From NCBI GenBank assembly GCA_943789305.1, contig CALSTP010000001.1, positions 1,627,178 to 1,691,177 on the forward strand: a DNA stretch of 64,000 bases. The letters run 5' to 3'. The notes beneath the pieces were generated by a model that worked only from the letters and a program-made list of their open reading frames with translations, had not been told where the DNA came from and did not search any database. Both the position numbers and the translations under genes were made by a program. Of this stretch, positions 29,501 to 38,959 are shown one piece after another. Source of the stretch: an uncultured Flavobacteriaceae bacterium (GTDB taxonomy: Bacteria; Bacteroidota; Bacteroidia; Flavobacteriales; Flavobacteriaceae). How positions within the stretch are numbered: the first letter of the stretch is position 1; every line of letters starts with the position of its first letter.

Positions 29501-29990
29501 CATCAAAATCCTATTAAGTTTTATTGTTTTGGTTTTAATTCAAACCTTAATATTTAATCAAATTGCCCTTTTTGGTTTTTCTTATCCTACAGTATATTTA
29601 TTTTTCGTGATTAGTTATCGGTTTGATAAATCTCAATTTATTTTAATTTTTTTAGGTTTTTTATTGGGACTAACCATCGATTTACTTCAAGGTTCATCAG
29701 GATCGAATACCATTGCAACACTATTGATTAGCTTTCTTCGACCATTTATGATTAAATTTTTTTTTGGAAATAATCTAGATTCCATTTCATTACTAAGCAT
29801 GAATTCGAAGACAAATAATCAAATAATTTTTATCGCCTCAATAATACTGGTACATCAAGTTATTATGCAATGCGTTGCATACTTGGATTTCCATCATTTT
29901 ATGGTTATTTTTCGCAATACAATCGTAAATTCTACTTTAACTTTTATAATACTGTTTTCTTCTGTAACACTTTTTAAAAACAAGAACTGA
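29487..29990 (+). CDS. mreD: Rod shape-determining protein MreD
   Basis: MreD has 167 residues from the ATG at 29487 (MLQDNIKILLSFIVLVLIQ). The longer frame from 29436 would run deep into mreC. It has about five hydrophobic segments and the family signature near helix 3 (GFLLGLTIDLLQGSSGSNTIATLL). It is an inner-membrane partner of MreC. It overlaps mreC by 14 bases and mrdA by one base. Confidence 0.93.
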   Translation: MLQDNIKILLSFIVLVLIQTLIFNQIALFGFSYPTVYLFFVISYRFDKSQFILIFLGFLLGLTIDLLQGSSGSNTIATLLISFLRPFMIKFFFGNNLDSISLLSMNSKTNNQIIFIASIILVHQVIMQCVAYLDFHHFMVIFRNTIVNSTLTFIILFSSVTLFKNKN

Positions 29991-31849
29991 TGAGGAAGTT
30001 ACTCTTAGCTGGACTTACTTTAATTATAAGTGTAGTATTTATTGTACGTTTATTTCAACTTCAGGTACTAAATACATCTTATCAAAAGCTCTCAGATAAT
30101 AATGCAATACTTACAATATCAGAATATCCTGAACGTGGTTTTATTTATGACCGAAATGGTAAACTTTTGGTTGCAAACCAGGCGGCTTATGACGTTATGA
30201 TTATCCCAGAAAATGTAATCCCTTTTGATACCCTTGCTTTTTGTGCTTTAGTAAATGTTTCCAAAAACACCTTAATTAAGAATTTAAAAAAGGCAAGGCA
30301 ATTTTCAAAAAGACTTCCTTCTGTCGTGGTTAATCAATTATCCAAAGAAGCCTATGCTAAATTGCAAGAGCAAATGTGGAAATACGAAGGTTTTTTTATT
30401 CAAAAAAAATCACTTAGGGATTATCAAATTAATTTTGGTGCAAATATTTTAGGGTACGTTAGTGAAGTTAGTAATAATGATATTAAAAAAGATGAGTACT
30501 ATCAACCTGGAGAATTAATAGGAAGACAGGGAATTGAGAAATCTTACGAAAAAGAATTAAGAGGTAAAAAAGGAAAACGCTTTCTTCAAAAAGATAGATT
30601 CAACAGAATAATTGGAGATTATAAAAATAAATCTTTCGATGTTAAACCAAAAGTTGCCAAAGACATCCAATTGACTTTAGATGCTACTCTTCAAGAATAT
30701 GGTGATTTTTTAATGCAAAATAAAAGAGGAGGAATAGTAGCCATTGAGCCATCTACAGGTGAAATTCTGGCCCTAATTAGTACACCATCATATAATCCCA
30801 ATTTATTAGTTGGAAGAGATCGATCTAAGAATTATAGAAAACTTGCTCGAGACACCTTGTCCAAACCCTTGTTCGATAGAGGACTTCAAGCACTTTACCC
30901 CCCTGGATCTCCCTTCAAAACATTAAATGCCCTTGTAGCACTTCAAGAAGAAGTAATTACTCCAGAAACAAAATTTAAATGTAATGAAGGACATTATTAT
31001 GCTCATGGAGCTTTTATGGAATGTCATTGTAGAAAAGGTTCACAAAATGATTTACTCAAAGGAATATATAATTCTTGCAATACCTATTTTGCCAATACAT
31101 ACAAAAGAATCATTGAGAAATATGAAACTCCTGAAAAAGGACTTAATCAGTGGAATGAACATTTAAAGAGTTTTGGTCTTGGTAATTATCTTGGATATGA
31201 TTTATCGGTTGGGAAAAAAGGTTTTATTCCGAATTCTTCATATTATGATCAATGGTATTCAAAAGGAGGTTGGAAAGCAGCAACCATAATTTCTAATGCA
31301 ATTGGTCAGGGAGAAGTTTTAACAACCCCAATTCAGCTTGCAAACTTTACCGCAGCTATCGCAAATAGGGGCCATTATTTTACACCTCATTTCCTTCGTT
31401 CAGTTTCAGGAGATTCAATCCCTCCAAAATTTGTTCAAAAAAATACAAGCATCGACCCAAAACATTTTGAAGTTGTAATCGATGGAATGCACAAGGTTGT
31501 TGAAAAAGGAACAGCTCGAATTGCTCGAATCAAAGGTATAGATGTTTGTGGCAAAACAGGAACAGCTGAAAATTTTACCAAAATTAATGGTGTTCGAACT
31601 CAGCTCACTGATCATTCAATTTTTGTCGCATTTGCTCCTAAAGATAATCCGAAAATTGCTCTTGCTGTATTTATAGAAAATGGATATTGGGGAGGGAGAT
31701 GGGCAGCTCCAATAGCAAGCTTAATGATTGAAAAATATATCAATGGTGAAATTGAACGTTCTTGGCTTGAAAAAAGAATGGTCGACGGAAATCTAACCAA
31801 TGAATACCAAAAACCTTACTTGGGTAAACCATTTAAAATAAATGAATAA
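29990..31849 (+). CDS. mrdA: Penicillin-binding protein 2 (elongasome transpeptidase)
   Basis: PBP2 (619 residues) cross-links lateral peptidoglycan. After an N-terminal anchor helix (LLLAGLTLIISVVFIVRLFQ) comes the dimerisation domain (EYPERGFIYDRNGKLLVANQ, then QPGELIGRQGIEKSYEKELRG). The transpeptidase domain carries SxxK as YPPGSPFKTLNALVAL, SxN as YNSCNTYF and KTG as CGKTGTAEN. The TGA of mreD and this ATG share a base, and rodA begins 8 bases before its end, so the order MreD-PBP2-RodA is tightly coupled. Confidence 0.97.
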   Translation: MRKLLLAGLTLIISVVFIVRLFQLQVLNTSYQKLSDNNAILTISEYPERGFIYDRNGKLLVANQAAYDVMIIPENVIPFDTLAFCALVNVSKNTLIKNLKKARQFSKRLPSVVVNQLSKEAYAKLQEQMWKYEGFFIQKKSLRDYQINFGANILGYVSEVSNNDIKKDEYYQPGELIGRQGIEKSYEKELRGKKGKRFLQKDRFNRIIGDYKNKSFDVKPKVAKDIQLTLDATLQEYGDFLMQNKRGGIVAIEPSTGEILALISTPSYNPNLLVGRDRSKNYRKLARDTLSKPLFDRGLQALYPPGSPFKTLNALVALQEEVITPETKFKCNEGHYYAHGAFMECHCRKGSQNDLLKGIYNSCNTYFANTYKRIIEKYETPEKGLNQWNEHLKSFGLGNYLGYDLSVGKKGFIPNSSYYDQWYSKGGWKAATIISNAIGQGEVLTTPIQLANFTAAIANRGHYFTPHFLRSVSGDSIPPKFVQKNTSIDPKHFEVVIDGMHKVVEKGTARIARIKGIDVCGKTGTAENFTKINGVRTQLTDHSIFVAFAPKDNPKIALAVFIENGYWGGRWAAPIASLMIEKYINGEIERSWLEKRMVDGNLTNEYQKPYLGKPFKINE

Positions 31850-33092
31850 AAGTTTTTATCGTCTTGATTGGATTTCTATTTTCATCTATCTAGCTCTTGT
31901 AAGTTTTGGATTAATAAATATATATTCTACAAACTACAATGAAAATTCTAATCTTTTTAATTTTGATATTCCTGTAGGAAAGCAATTTTTATTTTTCCTC
32001 GTAAGCCTAGTTGTAGCAATAGTAATTTTAATTACAAAAGCAAAAGTATTTGAGAGATTTGCAAGTATATTTTACTTACTATCTATTTTATCCCTAATAG
32101 GGCTTTTTATTTTTGGAAAAAACATATCTGGAGCTACTTCATGGTATACCATTGGAGGAATTGGGCTTCAACCTTCTGAATTTGCTAAAATTACGACAGC
32201 CTTAGCTGTGTCAAAAATTTTAAGCGAAATTCAAGTCAATTTGAAAAAAATAAAATCCTTACTTCAAATTGGTTTTGTTATTGTATTTCCTATGTTCCTG
32301 ATTATTATTCAACCAGACCCTGGAACTGCATTGGTTTTTATAGGGTTGATTTTTGTGTTGTTTAGAGAAGGATTAAACATCATTTTTTTATTGATTATTA
32401 TTGGCCTTATTTTATTTTTTATTCTAGCTCTTGTAGCTCCCTTACCATTTATTTTTACAAGCATAATTACACTATTAATTTCCATGTATTTTTTCTCAAA
32501 AAAATTGAATAAAAAAGCATCTTTATTGCCTTACCTGATTGTTATATTTTTTAGTTGTGGTTATGTGTATTCAGTAGATTATATTTTTAATACAGTTTTT
32601 GAACAAAGGCATCGTGATCGAATTAATATAATACTAGAAAAAGAGGTCGATAGTCAAGGTATTGGATATAATATTAACCAATCTAAGATTGCAATAGGAT
32701 CAGGGGGTTGGGAAGGAAAAGGATTTTTACAAGGAACTCAAACCAAAGGAGATTTTGTACCACAACAACACACAGATTATATATTTAGTACTATCGGAGA
32801 AGAGTGGGGTTTCTATGGAAGTTCTCTGGTTGTTATTGCCTTTTGTACTTTAATAATTCGAATTCTTTACAGGGCTGAAAATTTAAAAAATAAATTTGCT
32901 AGAATTTATGGACATAGTTTAGCAGCTATATTATTCCTGCATTTCTTTATTAACTTAGGCATGTCCCTAGGTTTAGTTCCCACTATTGGAATTCCACTTC
33001 CATTCATTAGTTATGGTGGATCAAGCTTACTTGCATTTAGCTGCCTATTGTTTATCTTTTTGAATTTAGACGCAAATCGCTTAAACGAGTAA
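31842..33092 (+). CDS. rodA: Rod shape-determining glycosyltransferase RodA
   Basis: RodA (416 residues) is the SEDS peptidoglycan polymerase partner of PBP2. It shows multiple membrane helices and the SEDS signatures LQPSEFAKI, PDPGTALVF, AIGSGGWEGKGFLQGTQ, FVPQQHTDYIFSTIGEEWG and GIPLPFISYGGSSLL. The catalytic Asp of the family corresponds to the FVPQQHTDYIF region. Last gene of the mre operon; it converges with the ABC permease with only 2 bp between the stops and no obvious terminator. Confidence 0.97.
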   Translation: MNKSFYRLDWISIFIYLALVSFGLINIYSTNYNENSNLFNFDIPVGKQFLFFLVSLVVAIVILITKAKVFERFASIFYLLSILSLIGLFIFGKNISGATSWYTIGGIGLQPSEFAKITTALAVSKILSEIQVNLKKIKSLLQIGFVIVFPMFLIIIQPDPGTALVFIGLIFVLFREGLNIIFLLIIIGLILFFILALVAPLPFIFTSIITLLISMYFFSKKLNKKASLLPYLIVIFFSCGYVYSVDYIFNTVFEQRHRDRINIILEKEVDSQGIGYNINQSKIAIGSGGWEGKGFLQGTQTKGDFVPQQHTDYIFSTIGEEWGFYGSSLVVIAFCTLIIRILYRAENLKNKFARIYGHSLAAILFLHFFINLGMSLGLVPTIGIPLPFISYGGSSLLAFSCLLFIFLNLDANRLNE

Positions 33093-33094
33093 AA

Positions 33095-34141
33095 CTAAAG
33101 CTTTACATCAAGGGCATCTCGAAGACTATTCCCTAAAGTCATGAACGCAAAAACCAAACTCATTATTGCTATTCCTGGAACAATTGCTAAGTAGGGTTTC
33201 CCGAGAAGTATATATCGAAAATGATCCTTAATCATACCTCCCCAACTGGGAACTGGGGGTTGTGCACCAATACCCAAAAAACTCAAGCCACTTTCGATTA
33301 AAATTGCACTAGCAAAATTTGCAGCAGAAATTACAATCAACGGTGGTATTATAATAGGAAGAATGTGTTTAACTAAAATTCTATAATCAGAATATCCAAG
33401 AACACGAGCCGCTTGAATAAAGGTTTTTTCTTTAACTGATATTACCTGACCTCTAACAACACGTGCAACCTCAACCCACATTGTCAAACCCACAGCTATA
33501 AAAACTTGCCAATATCCTTTTCCTAATGCAAGTGTGATTCCTATGACCATCAATAAAGTTGGGATCGACCAAACTACATTAATGAACCATACCATAAAAC
33601 GGTCTAGTTTTCCTCCAAAATAACCTGCTAGAGCTCCAATAAAAATTCCTACAAATAAAGATATTATTACGGCTACAAAACCAATTGAAATTGAAATTCG
33701 AGATCCAATTAAGACCCTACTCAATAAATCTCTCCCATATTTATCTGTACCTAAAAGAAACGTTTTTTTCGTTACAAATAAATCTTCAACTTGTTTATAA
33801 GTTGTTTGAGTTGGGTATCGATTTAGGTTAACGAGTTGAAGATAATCTTGGGATGTACCAAAAGCTTGAAAAAACAACTTGTCTTCTTTCCATACCAATT
33901 GCTCAATGGCAATTTCTTCAGTCCCCTTCTCAAAATTAGAATTTGGAAGAATTAATATTTGTGTTGAAAATCCTGGCGGTTTAGAATGGATAGACAAATG
34001 CATTTGATTTGCATTTGGGCTACTATCCGGAGCTAATACATAAGCAAATGCAGCAATAAAGGTAATCGCCACAATATATAAAACGCTTATTAAACCGATT
34101 CGATCCTCTAAAAAGCGATTTAACACTGTCCCTGTTGACAA
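33095..34141 (-). CDS. ABC transporter permease, DppC/OppC type
   Basis: The 348-residue inner-membrane permease of the dipeptide/oligopeptide type has one N-terminal helix, a periplasmic insert of about 80 residues, and a five-helix core with the EAA loop (FIQAARVLGYSDYRILVKHILP) and the family end GAQPPVPSWGGMIKD. The partner permease, ATPases and binding protein are not in this window. The only sensible start codons are TTG at 34141 or GTG at 34126, because the first in-frame ATG lies after the first helix. It follows the ctp gene by 3 bp. Substrate: peptides by family, not proven. Confidence 0.9.
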   Translation of the reverse strand: MSTGTVLNRFLEDRIGLISVLYIVAITFIAAFAYVLAPDSSPNANQMHLSIHSKPPGFSTQILILPNSNFEKGTEEIAIEQLVWKEDKLFFQAFGTSQDYLQLVNLNRYPTQTTYKQVEDLFVTKKTFLLGTDKYGRDLLSRVLIGSRISISIGFVAVIISLFVGIFIGALAGYFGGKLDRFMVWFINVVWSIPTLLMVIGITLALGKGYWQVFIAVGLTMWVEVARVVRGQVISVKEKTFIQAARVLGYSDYRILVKHILPIIIPPLIVISAANFASAILIESGLSFLGIGAQPPVPSWGGMIKDHFRYILLGKPYLAIVPGIAIMSLVFAFMTLGNSLRDALDVKL

Positions 34142-34144
34142 AAG

Positions 34145-36274
34145 TTATTTTTTAATTTGTGCAAGTTTATTTGTTTTGTTTGTAGGTTGAGCTAAATCTT
34201 CAAGAACTTTTACGGCTTCATAAAGATATATGTCTTTTACTAAGCTTTCTTCCCAACGCAAACGCTTTTCTTTTAGGACATCATCTTGTTCTAATTCGAG
34301 CAAGTCTGCATTGGGTGTTTGTAAGGTATATGAAGCTCGGAATTTATCCAACTCATCATATTTAGATGTTTGATTAGTTCTTGCTTTTCGTTCTTCTATA
34401 AAATCCTCGTAATTCAACGAATAGAGTGTATCATCTTGTTGTGCCTTAATCCATTTTGCTTGTTCATCAATCAAAATCATATAAGCATTATTGGCTATGC
34501 GTTCCTTACTCCGTTCTAATGCGTATTCAAAATTCATGTTAACATCCCAAGGTTGATAATTTGCAGGTGAAATTTGATCCCAAGACAAAGGATTATCTTG
34601 TGATTGTTCTCCTGTTTCGATATAGGTGTATCTTCCCGGGAAAACAACATCACTTTTAACACCCTCTAATTGTGTTGAACCTCCGTTGATTCTATAAAAT
34701 TTATCTGTAGTTATTTTTAAAGCACCTAAATCACCATGGGTATTACTGGAAATAATTTTGTTTAAATCTACCACGTTTTGAACGGTTCCTTTTCCAAATG
34801 TTTGTTTGCTTCCAAGAATTACAGCGCGTCTATAATCTTGCAACGCAGCAGCAATAATTTCTGATGCAGAAGCAGAAAACTCATTTACCAAGAGAACCAG
34901 AGGTCCAGTCCATGCGATACTCGAATCTTTATCTTCTAAAACTTGTTTTTTACCTCCAGTGCTTTTTACCTGAACAACAGGACCCTCTTTTATAAAAAAT
35001 CCGGTCATATCAACAACAGTTTGAAGTGATCCCCCTCCATTATTTCTTAAGTCAAGAATGATACCTTCGACATTGTCACTCTTCAATTTTTCTATTTCTG
35101 CTTTAACATCACTTGCTGCATTACGTTCACCATAATCTTTAAAATCTACATAAAACTTAGGCAGATGAATCATTCCAAATTTCTTACCATCATTAATGAT
35201 TATTGATGATTTTGCAAAAGCTTCTTCTAATTCTACAACATCTCTAACAACTGGTATAACCTCCACCGTTGTATCTACGTGTTTAATTGTAAGATAAACT
35301 GTTGTTCCTTTCGGACCTTTAATTAATTTAACGACATCGTCAATTCTCATTCCTGTAATGTCTACCGCCTCTTCATTTTCTTGAGCTACTTTGATGATAA
35401 CGTCTTCAACTTCCAATAATTTATCACGCCAAACAGGTCCTCCAGATATAACCTCAACAATACTAATCTCTTGATTTTTCTTTTGTAATCGAGCTCCAAT
35501 ACCTTCAAATTTTCCTGAAATACTTGTGTCAAAAAGATCCTTTTCCCGTGGAGCAAAATAATAGGTATGTGGATCAAACTGTGTGGCTATTGCATTTAAA
35601 TAAATTGAGAAATAATCTTTGCGTTCCAAATCTTGTCGAACTTCAAAAAACAAATCCATATTCTCTTTTGTAATCTCACGTGCTTGTTTTTCGAGCTCCA
35701 CATTTGTAATCATCACATAAGTACTATCCTTCTCAAATTTCTTTTTTTCTTCTTCCTTTTTATCAGTATAAACACCAAGAGTAGAAAGCTTAAAATAACG
35801 CAGCCATACTTGTTTGAGTTCAGATAGTGACTCTGCATATCCGATTTTTTCGTAATTTAAATTGACTTCTTCTTCTAAAGAAAAGTCAAAAGGTCGGTTT
35901 AATAGGGGTTTATAAAATGCTTTAATTTGTTCTTGTCGTTGAATAAATTTTTTATAACTATAATCAAAAAAATCGAGCTTTGATTCTTTAATTTGATCGT
36001 CAAGTTTGGTTTTAAATTGATTCAGATTATCAATGTCTGTCTGAATATAAAAACGATGTTGCCCATCCATACTTTCGAGATAGTTCATGAATACATTTTC
36101 AGAAAATGAATCATTAATGACTTCCGGGTCATAATGGCCACGTTCTAAGACATAGGACATAATTTCAATTAATAGTTTATCCTTGTCAGGATTGAAAGAT
36201 GAATTGAAAAAAGAAAATCCGTAGATTAGACTCAAGGTTAATCCACTGAGAATAAAAATTTTTGTTTTTTTCAT
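34145..36274 (-). CDS. Carboxy-terminal processing (tail-specific) protease, S41 family
   Basis: This 709-residue exported protease has a signal anchor (IFILSGLTLSLIYGFSFF). A long N-terminal helical region is followed by a PDZ domain (FEGIGARLQKKNQEISIVEVISGGPVW), the S41 core with nucleophile Ser in EFSASASEII and Lys in KQTFGKGTVQ, and a C-terminal DUF3340-like part (PADYQPWD-like region to the end). The size and order match Prc/Tsp of E. coli, which degrades periplasmic proteins from their C-termini. It is upstream of the ABC permease on the same strand and divergent from surE. Confidence 0.93.
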   Translation of the reverse strand: MKKTKIFILSGLTLSLIYGFSFFNSSFNPDKDKLLIEIMSYVLERGHYDPEVINDSFSENVFMNYLESMDGQHRFYIQTDIDNLNQFKTKLDDQIKESKLDFFDYSYKKFIQRQEQIKAFYKPLLNRPFDFSLEEEVNLNYEKIGYAESLSELKQVWLRYFKLSTLGVYTDKKEEEKKKFEKDSTYVMITNVELEKQAREITKENMDLFFEVRQDLERKDYFSIYLNAIATQFDPHTYYFAPREKDLFDTSISGKFEGIGARLQKKNQEISIVEVISGGPVWRDKLLEVEDVIIKVAQENEEAVDITGMRIDDVVKLIKGPKGTTVYLTIKHVDTTVEVIPVVRDVVELEEAFAKSSIIINDGKKFGMIHLPKFYVDFKDYGERNAASDVKAEIEKLKSDNVEGIILDLRNNGGGSLQTVVDMTGFFIKEGPVVQVKSTGGKKQVLEDKDSSIAWTGPLVLLVNEFSASASEIIAAALQDYRRAVILGSKQTFGKGTVQNVVDLNKIISSNTHGDLGALKITTDKFYRINGGSTQLEGVKSDVVFPGRYTYIETGEQSQDNPLSWDQISPANYQPWDVNMNFEYALERSKERIANNAYMILIDEQAKWIKAQQDDTLYSLNYEDFIEERKARTNQTSKYDELDKFRASYTLQTPNADLLELEQDDVLKEKRLRWEESLVKDIYLYEAVKVLEDLAQPTNKTNKLAQIKK

Positions 36275-36457
36275 TTGGCAATTAAGTTGTTATAAAGAAG
36301 TAAGATCATTTGGCGTCATCGATTAACAAAAAATAGAATCAAAGATTTTTTTTAAAGATCTATTTTACAACACTAAAGTATGTAAATACAAGGCCTTTGC
36401 CAAAAAACACTTCATTTTTTGTATTTAATTAACAACCTTTATCCCTTGATAATTTCT

Positions 36458-36465
36458 TAAATTTG
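36458..36465 (+). promoter_or_regulatory. Candidate -7 promoter element of surE
   Basis: TAAATTTG matches TAnnTTTG, ends 15 bp before the surE ATG at 36481 and sits in an AT-rich block. It overlaps the TTG at 36463, which supports the ATG as the true start. Confidence 0.45.
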
Positions 36466-36480
36466 CGACAAAGCTACTTT

Positions 36481-37257
36481 ATGAACGAAAAACCACTAAT
36501 TCTTGTTACAAATGACGATGGCATTACAGCACCAGGAATACGAACCCTAATTGAAGTAATGAATACCATTGGAGATGTGATTGTTGTGGCACCTGACAGC
36601 CCTCAATCAGCTATGGGACATGCAATTACCATAAATTCCACACTGTATTGTAGTGAAATGAATAATGTTAATGGACCTCAAAAAGAATATCAGTGTTCTG
36701 GAACTCCTGCAGATTGTGTCAAATTAGCGATAAATGAGTTATTGGACCGAAAACCAGACATTTGTGTTTCAGGAATCAATCATGGATCAAATTCATCAAT
36801 TAATGTTGTATACTCTGGTACCATGAGTGCGGCTTTGGAAGCTGGGATTGAAGGGATTCCTGCCATTGGTTTTTCATTACTAGATTATCGTTGGAATGCA
36901 AATTTTAATCCTCTAAAACCCTACATAAAAAAAATAACACGTGCAGCTCTTAAAAACAAACAACGTTCAGATGTAGTTCTAAACGTCAATTTTCCTGTAT
37001 TACCAGAGGGAGACATCAAGGGCATTCGAGTTTGTCGTCAAGCAAAAGCGAATTGGGTTGAAAAATTTGACAAACGCCAAAGCCCAATGGGAAGAGATTA
37101 TTATTGGTTAACCGGAGAATTTATTGATGAAGACAAAGGAAAAGATACAGATGAATGGGCTTTAAGTCAAGGTTATATTTCTATTGTTCCCACTCAATTT
37201 GACTTAACTGCTCATCATGCAATTCAGGAACTAAATAGTTGGGGTTTTGAAAATTAA
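36481..37257 (+). CDS. surE: 5'/3'-nucleotidase SurE
   Basis: SurE (258 residues from the ATG at 36481; a TTG at 36463 overlaps the promoter motif and is rejected) is a metal-dependent nucleotidase. The metal site is LVTNDDGITAPGI at the N-terminus. GTPADCVKLAINELL and VSGINHGSNSSINVVYSGTMSAALEA are the family signatures. It begins the surE-small membrane protein-lpxB run; the next gene overlaps its last 11 bases. Confidence 0.95.
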   Translation: MNEKPLILVTNDDGITAPGIRTLIEVMNTIGDVIVVAPDSPQSAMGHAITINSTLYCSEMNNVNGPQKEYQCSGTPADCVKLAINELLDRKPDICVSGINHGSNSSINVVYSGTMSAALEAGIEGIPAIGFSLLDYRWNANFNPLKPYIKKITRAALKNKQRSDVVLNVNFPVLPEGDIKGIRVCRQAKANWVEKFDKRQSPMGRDYYWLTGEFIDEDKGKDTDEWALSQGYISIVPTQFDLTAHHAIQELNSWGFEN

Positions 37258-37528
37258 AGAACGTTTAATAGGAATAGCCATGGGGATAGTTTTGACTTTG
37301 ATCGGAATGTATTCATTTACCTTATTTTTTTCAGAAGAAAAAGTTATGGACAGCCTCTATCTTCTCTATTCCAAAAAAAAGTTAGGAGGTTTAATTAGCA
37401 TTGGAGCATTGCTCAACCTACCTGTTTTTTTTGTTTTTATCAATCAATACCGATATGATAGGGCTTTTGGGCTGGTAAGTTTATTACTCATACTGGTCAT
37501 CATCATTGGGGTATTAAAATTTATTTAA
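37247..37528 (+). CDS. Small membrane protein between surE and lpxB
   Basis: The 93-residue protein has three hydrophobic segments (RLIGIAMGIVLTLIGMYSF; LISIGALLNLPVFFVFI; GLVSLLLILVIIIGVL). The start is a TTG (37247) reading MKIKERL; the first ATG is 11 codons later inside the first helix. It overlaps surE by 11 bases and ends one base before lpxB. The position between surE and lpxB is familiar from other flavobacteria, but I know of no function. A role in envelope biogenesis is only suggested by lpxB. Confidence 0.75.
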   Translation: MKIKERLIGIAMGIVLTLIGMYSFTLFFSEEKVMDSLYLLYSKKKLGGLISIGALLNLPVFFVFINQYRYDRAFGLVSLLLILVIIIGVLKFI

Positions 37529-37529
37529 A

Positions 37530-38651
37530 TTGAAGTATTACATCATAGCTGGAGAAGCTTCGGGAGACCTGCACGCTTCAAATTTAATGAAAGCGTTATT
37601 GCTGGAGGATCCTGAGGCTGTTTTTAGGTTTTGGGGAGGTGATAAAATGCAAGAGGTAGGAGGTACTTTGGTAAAACATTACAAAGAATTAGCCTTTATG
37701 GGTTTTTGGGAAGTGTTTATTAATCTCAAAACAATTTTAAATAACATTGGTTTTTGTAAAAAAGACATCCTAGAATATAATCCTGATGCAATTATTTATA
37801 TTGATTATCCAGGATTTAATATGAGAATCGCTGCTTGGGCAAAAAAACAAAACTTTAAAAATCTATATTATATAAGCCCACAAATTTGGGCTTGGAAGGA
37901 AAAGAGAATTTCAAAAATCAAAAGGGATCTTGACGCCCTTTTTGTAATTTTACCCTTTGAAAAAACATATTTTAAAGAAAAACATAACTATGAGGTTCAG
38001 TATGTTGGGAATCCCTTAGTTGATGTAATTCAAGAAGCAATTCAAGAAAAAGATGATTTCAGAAGTAACCAAAAACTGGATCAAAACACTCCATTAATTG
38101 CATTATTACCTGGAAGCAGGAAACAAGAAATCCTTAAAATGATGCCAACTTTCATTAAGGTTATTCAACGTTTTCCTCAGTATAAATTCATTGTTGCTGC
38201 TGCCCCAGGAATTGATTTTGAATGGTATCAACAATTTCTAAAAGATGAAAGTGTTCTTTTGGTTCAAAATCAAACATATTCTTTACTCAAAAATAGTTTT
38301 GCCGCAATTGTAACTAGTGGAACTGCAACCCTAGAAACAGCACTTTTCAAAGTTCCGCAGTTAGTTTGTTATCGAAGTAGTTTTTTGAGCTTTCAAATTG
38401 CAAAACGAATCATAACTCTTCCATTTATATCACTGGTAAACTTGATTATGGATCGAAAAGTTGTTTCTGAAATTCTTCAAAATGATTTTACCGTAGAGCA
38501 AATTGAAAAAGAATTAAAATCAATAACAGTATCTGAAAAAAGAGAAATACAATTGAAAGATTACGAGTCATTGAATCAAAAACTATCTACGGGAGGTGCT
38601 AGTGTAAAAACAGCAAAATCAATTGTTAACTTACTTCAAAATAAAGTTTAG
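37530..38651 (+). CDS. lpxB: Lipid-A-disaccharide synthase LpxB
   Basis: LpxB (373 residues) transfers UDP-2,3-diacylglucosamine onto lipid X to form the lipid A disaccharide. Family motifs: YYIIAGEASGDLHASNLM at the N-terminus, FRFWGGDKM, YYISPQIWAWKEKRI, VGNPLVDVI and LLPGSRKQEI. The start codon is TTG; the first residues align with the family start, so no upstream ATG is needed. It is the last intact gene of this operon; an eroded comEC-like remnant follows. Confidence 0.96.
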   Translation: MKYYIIAGEASGDLHASNLMKALLLEDPEAVFRFWGGDKMQEVGGTLVKHYKELAFMGFWEVFINLKTILNNIGFCKKDILEYNPDAIIYIDYPGFNMRIAAWAKKQNFKNLYYISPQIWAWKEKRISKIKRDLDALFVILPFEKTYFKEKHNYEVQYVGNPLVDVIQEAIQEKDDFRSNQKLDQNTPLIALLPGSRKQEILKMMPTFIKVIQRFPQYKFIVAAAPGIDFEWYQQFLKDESVLLVQNQTYSLLKNSFAAIVTSGTATLETALFKVPQLVCYRSSFLSFQIAKRIITLPFISLVNLIMDRKVVSEILQNDFTVEQIEKELKSITVSEKREIQLKDYESLNQKLSTGGASVKTAKSIVNLLQNKV

Positions 38652-38674
38652 CTTAAAAAGTTTATTTTTATAAT

Positions 38675-38928
38675 GTGAACTTCCCAAATTTTACATTAAT
38701 TCCTCTTATTTTTTATTTCGTTTAAGGTGTTGTTTTTTCGTTCCACTTCGAGACAAAAATCCCTGATTTATCTTCCGTCATCCTTTTATTTTTTTGTGTA
38801 ATTGGATTATTATTTAGTTGGTTGCTAAAGACAAAAAACTTCTTTTTTTTCCTGTTTTTCTGTGCGTAATAAGTTTTTCTATTGGAGTAAAAAGAGGTGG
38901 TAAAAAACTTGTAACAGCTACAAGATAA
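38675..38928 (+). pseudogene. comEC: Eroded remnant resembling the 5' end of comEC
   Basis: From a GTG at 38675 the frame reads VNFPNFTLIPLIFYFV, then a TAA at 38723, then GVVFSFHFETKIPDL and a further hydrophobic run to a TAA pair near 38868. The adjacent frame continues as VISFSIGVKRGGKK to 38928. The hydrophobic pattern, the FxLG-like first helix and the SIGV motif resemble the N-terminal DUF4131 region of ComEC/Rec2 competence proteins. In flavobacteria comEC often follows lpxB. The rest of the gene is absent because a minus-strand thioredoxin gene follows. Decay (one stop plus one frameshift) is visible; the comEC identity is inference. Confidence 0.55.
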
Positions 38929-38959
38929 GGTTTTTTGATACCAGAAACAGGGGTCTTAT

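Noticed and set aside
38700-38870. A new small membrane protein after lpxB instead of a relic
   Set aside because: The hydrophobic peptide has an in-frame stop, no ATG start and continues in another frame, which is the pattern of decay.
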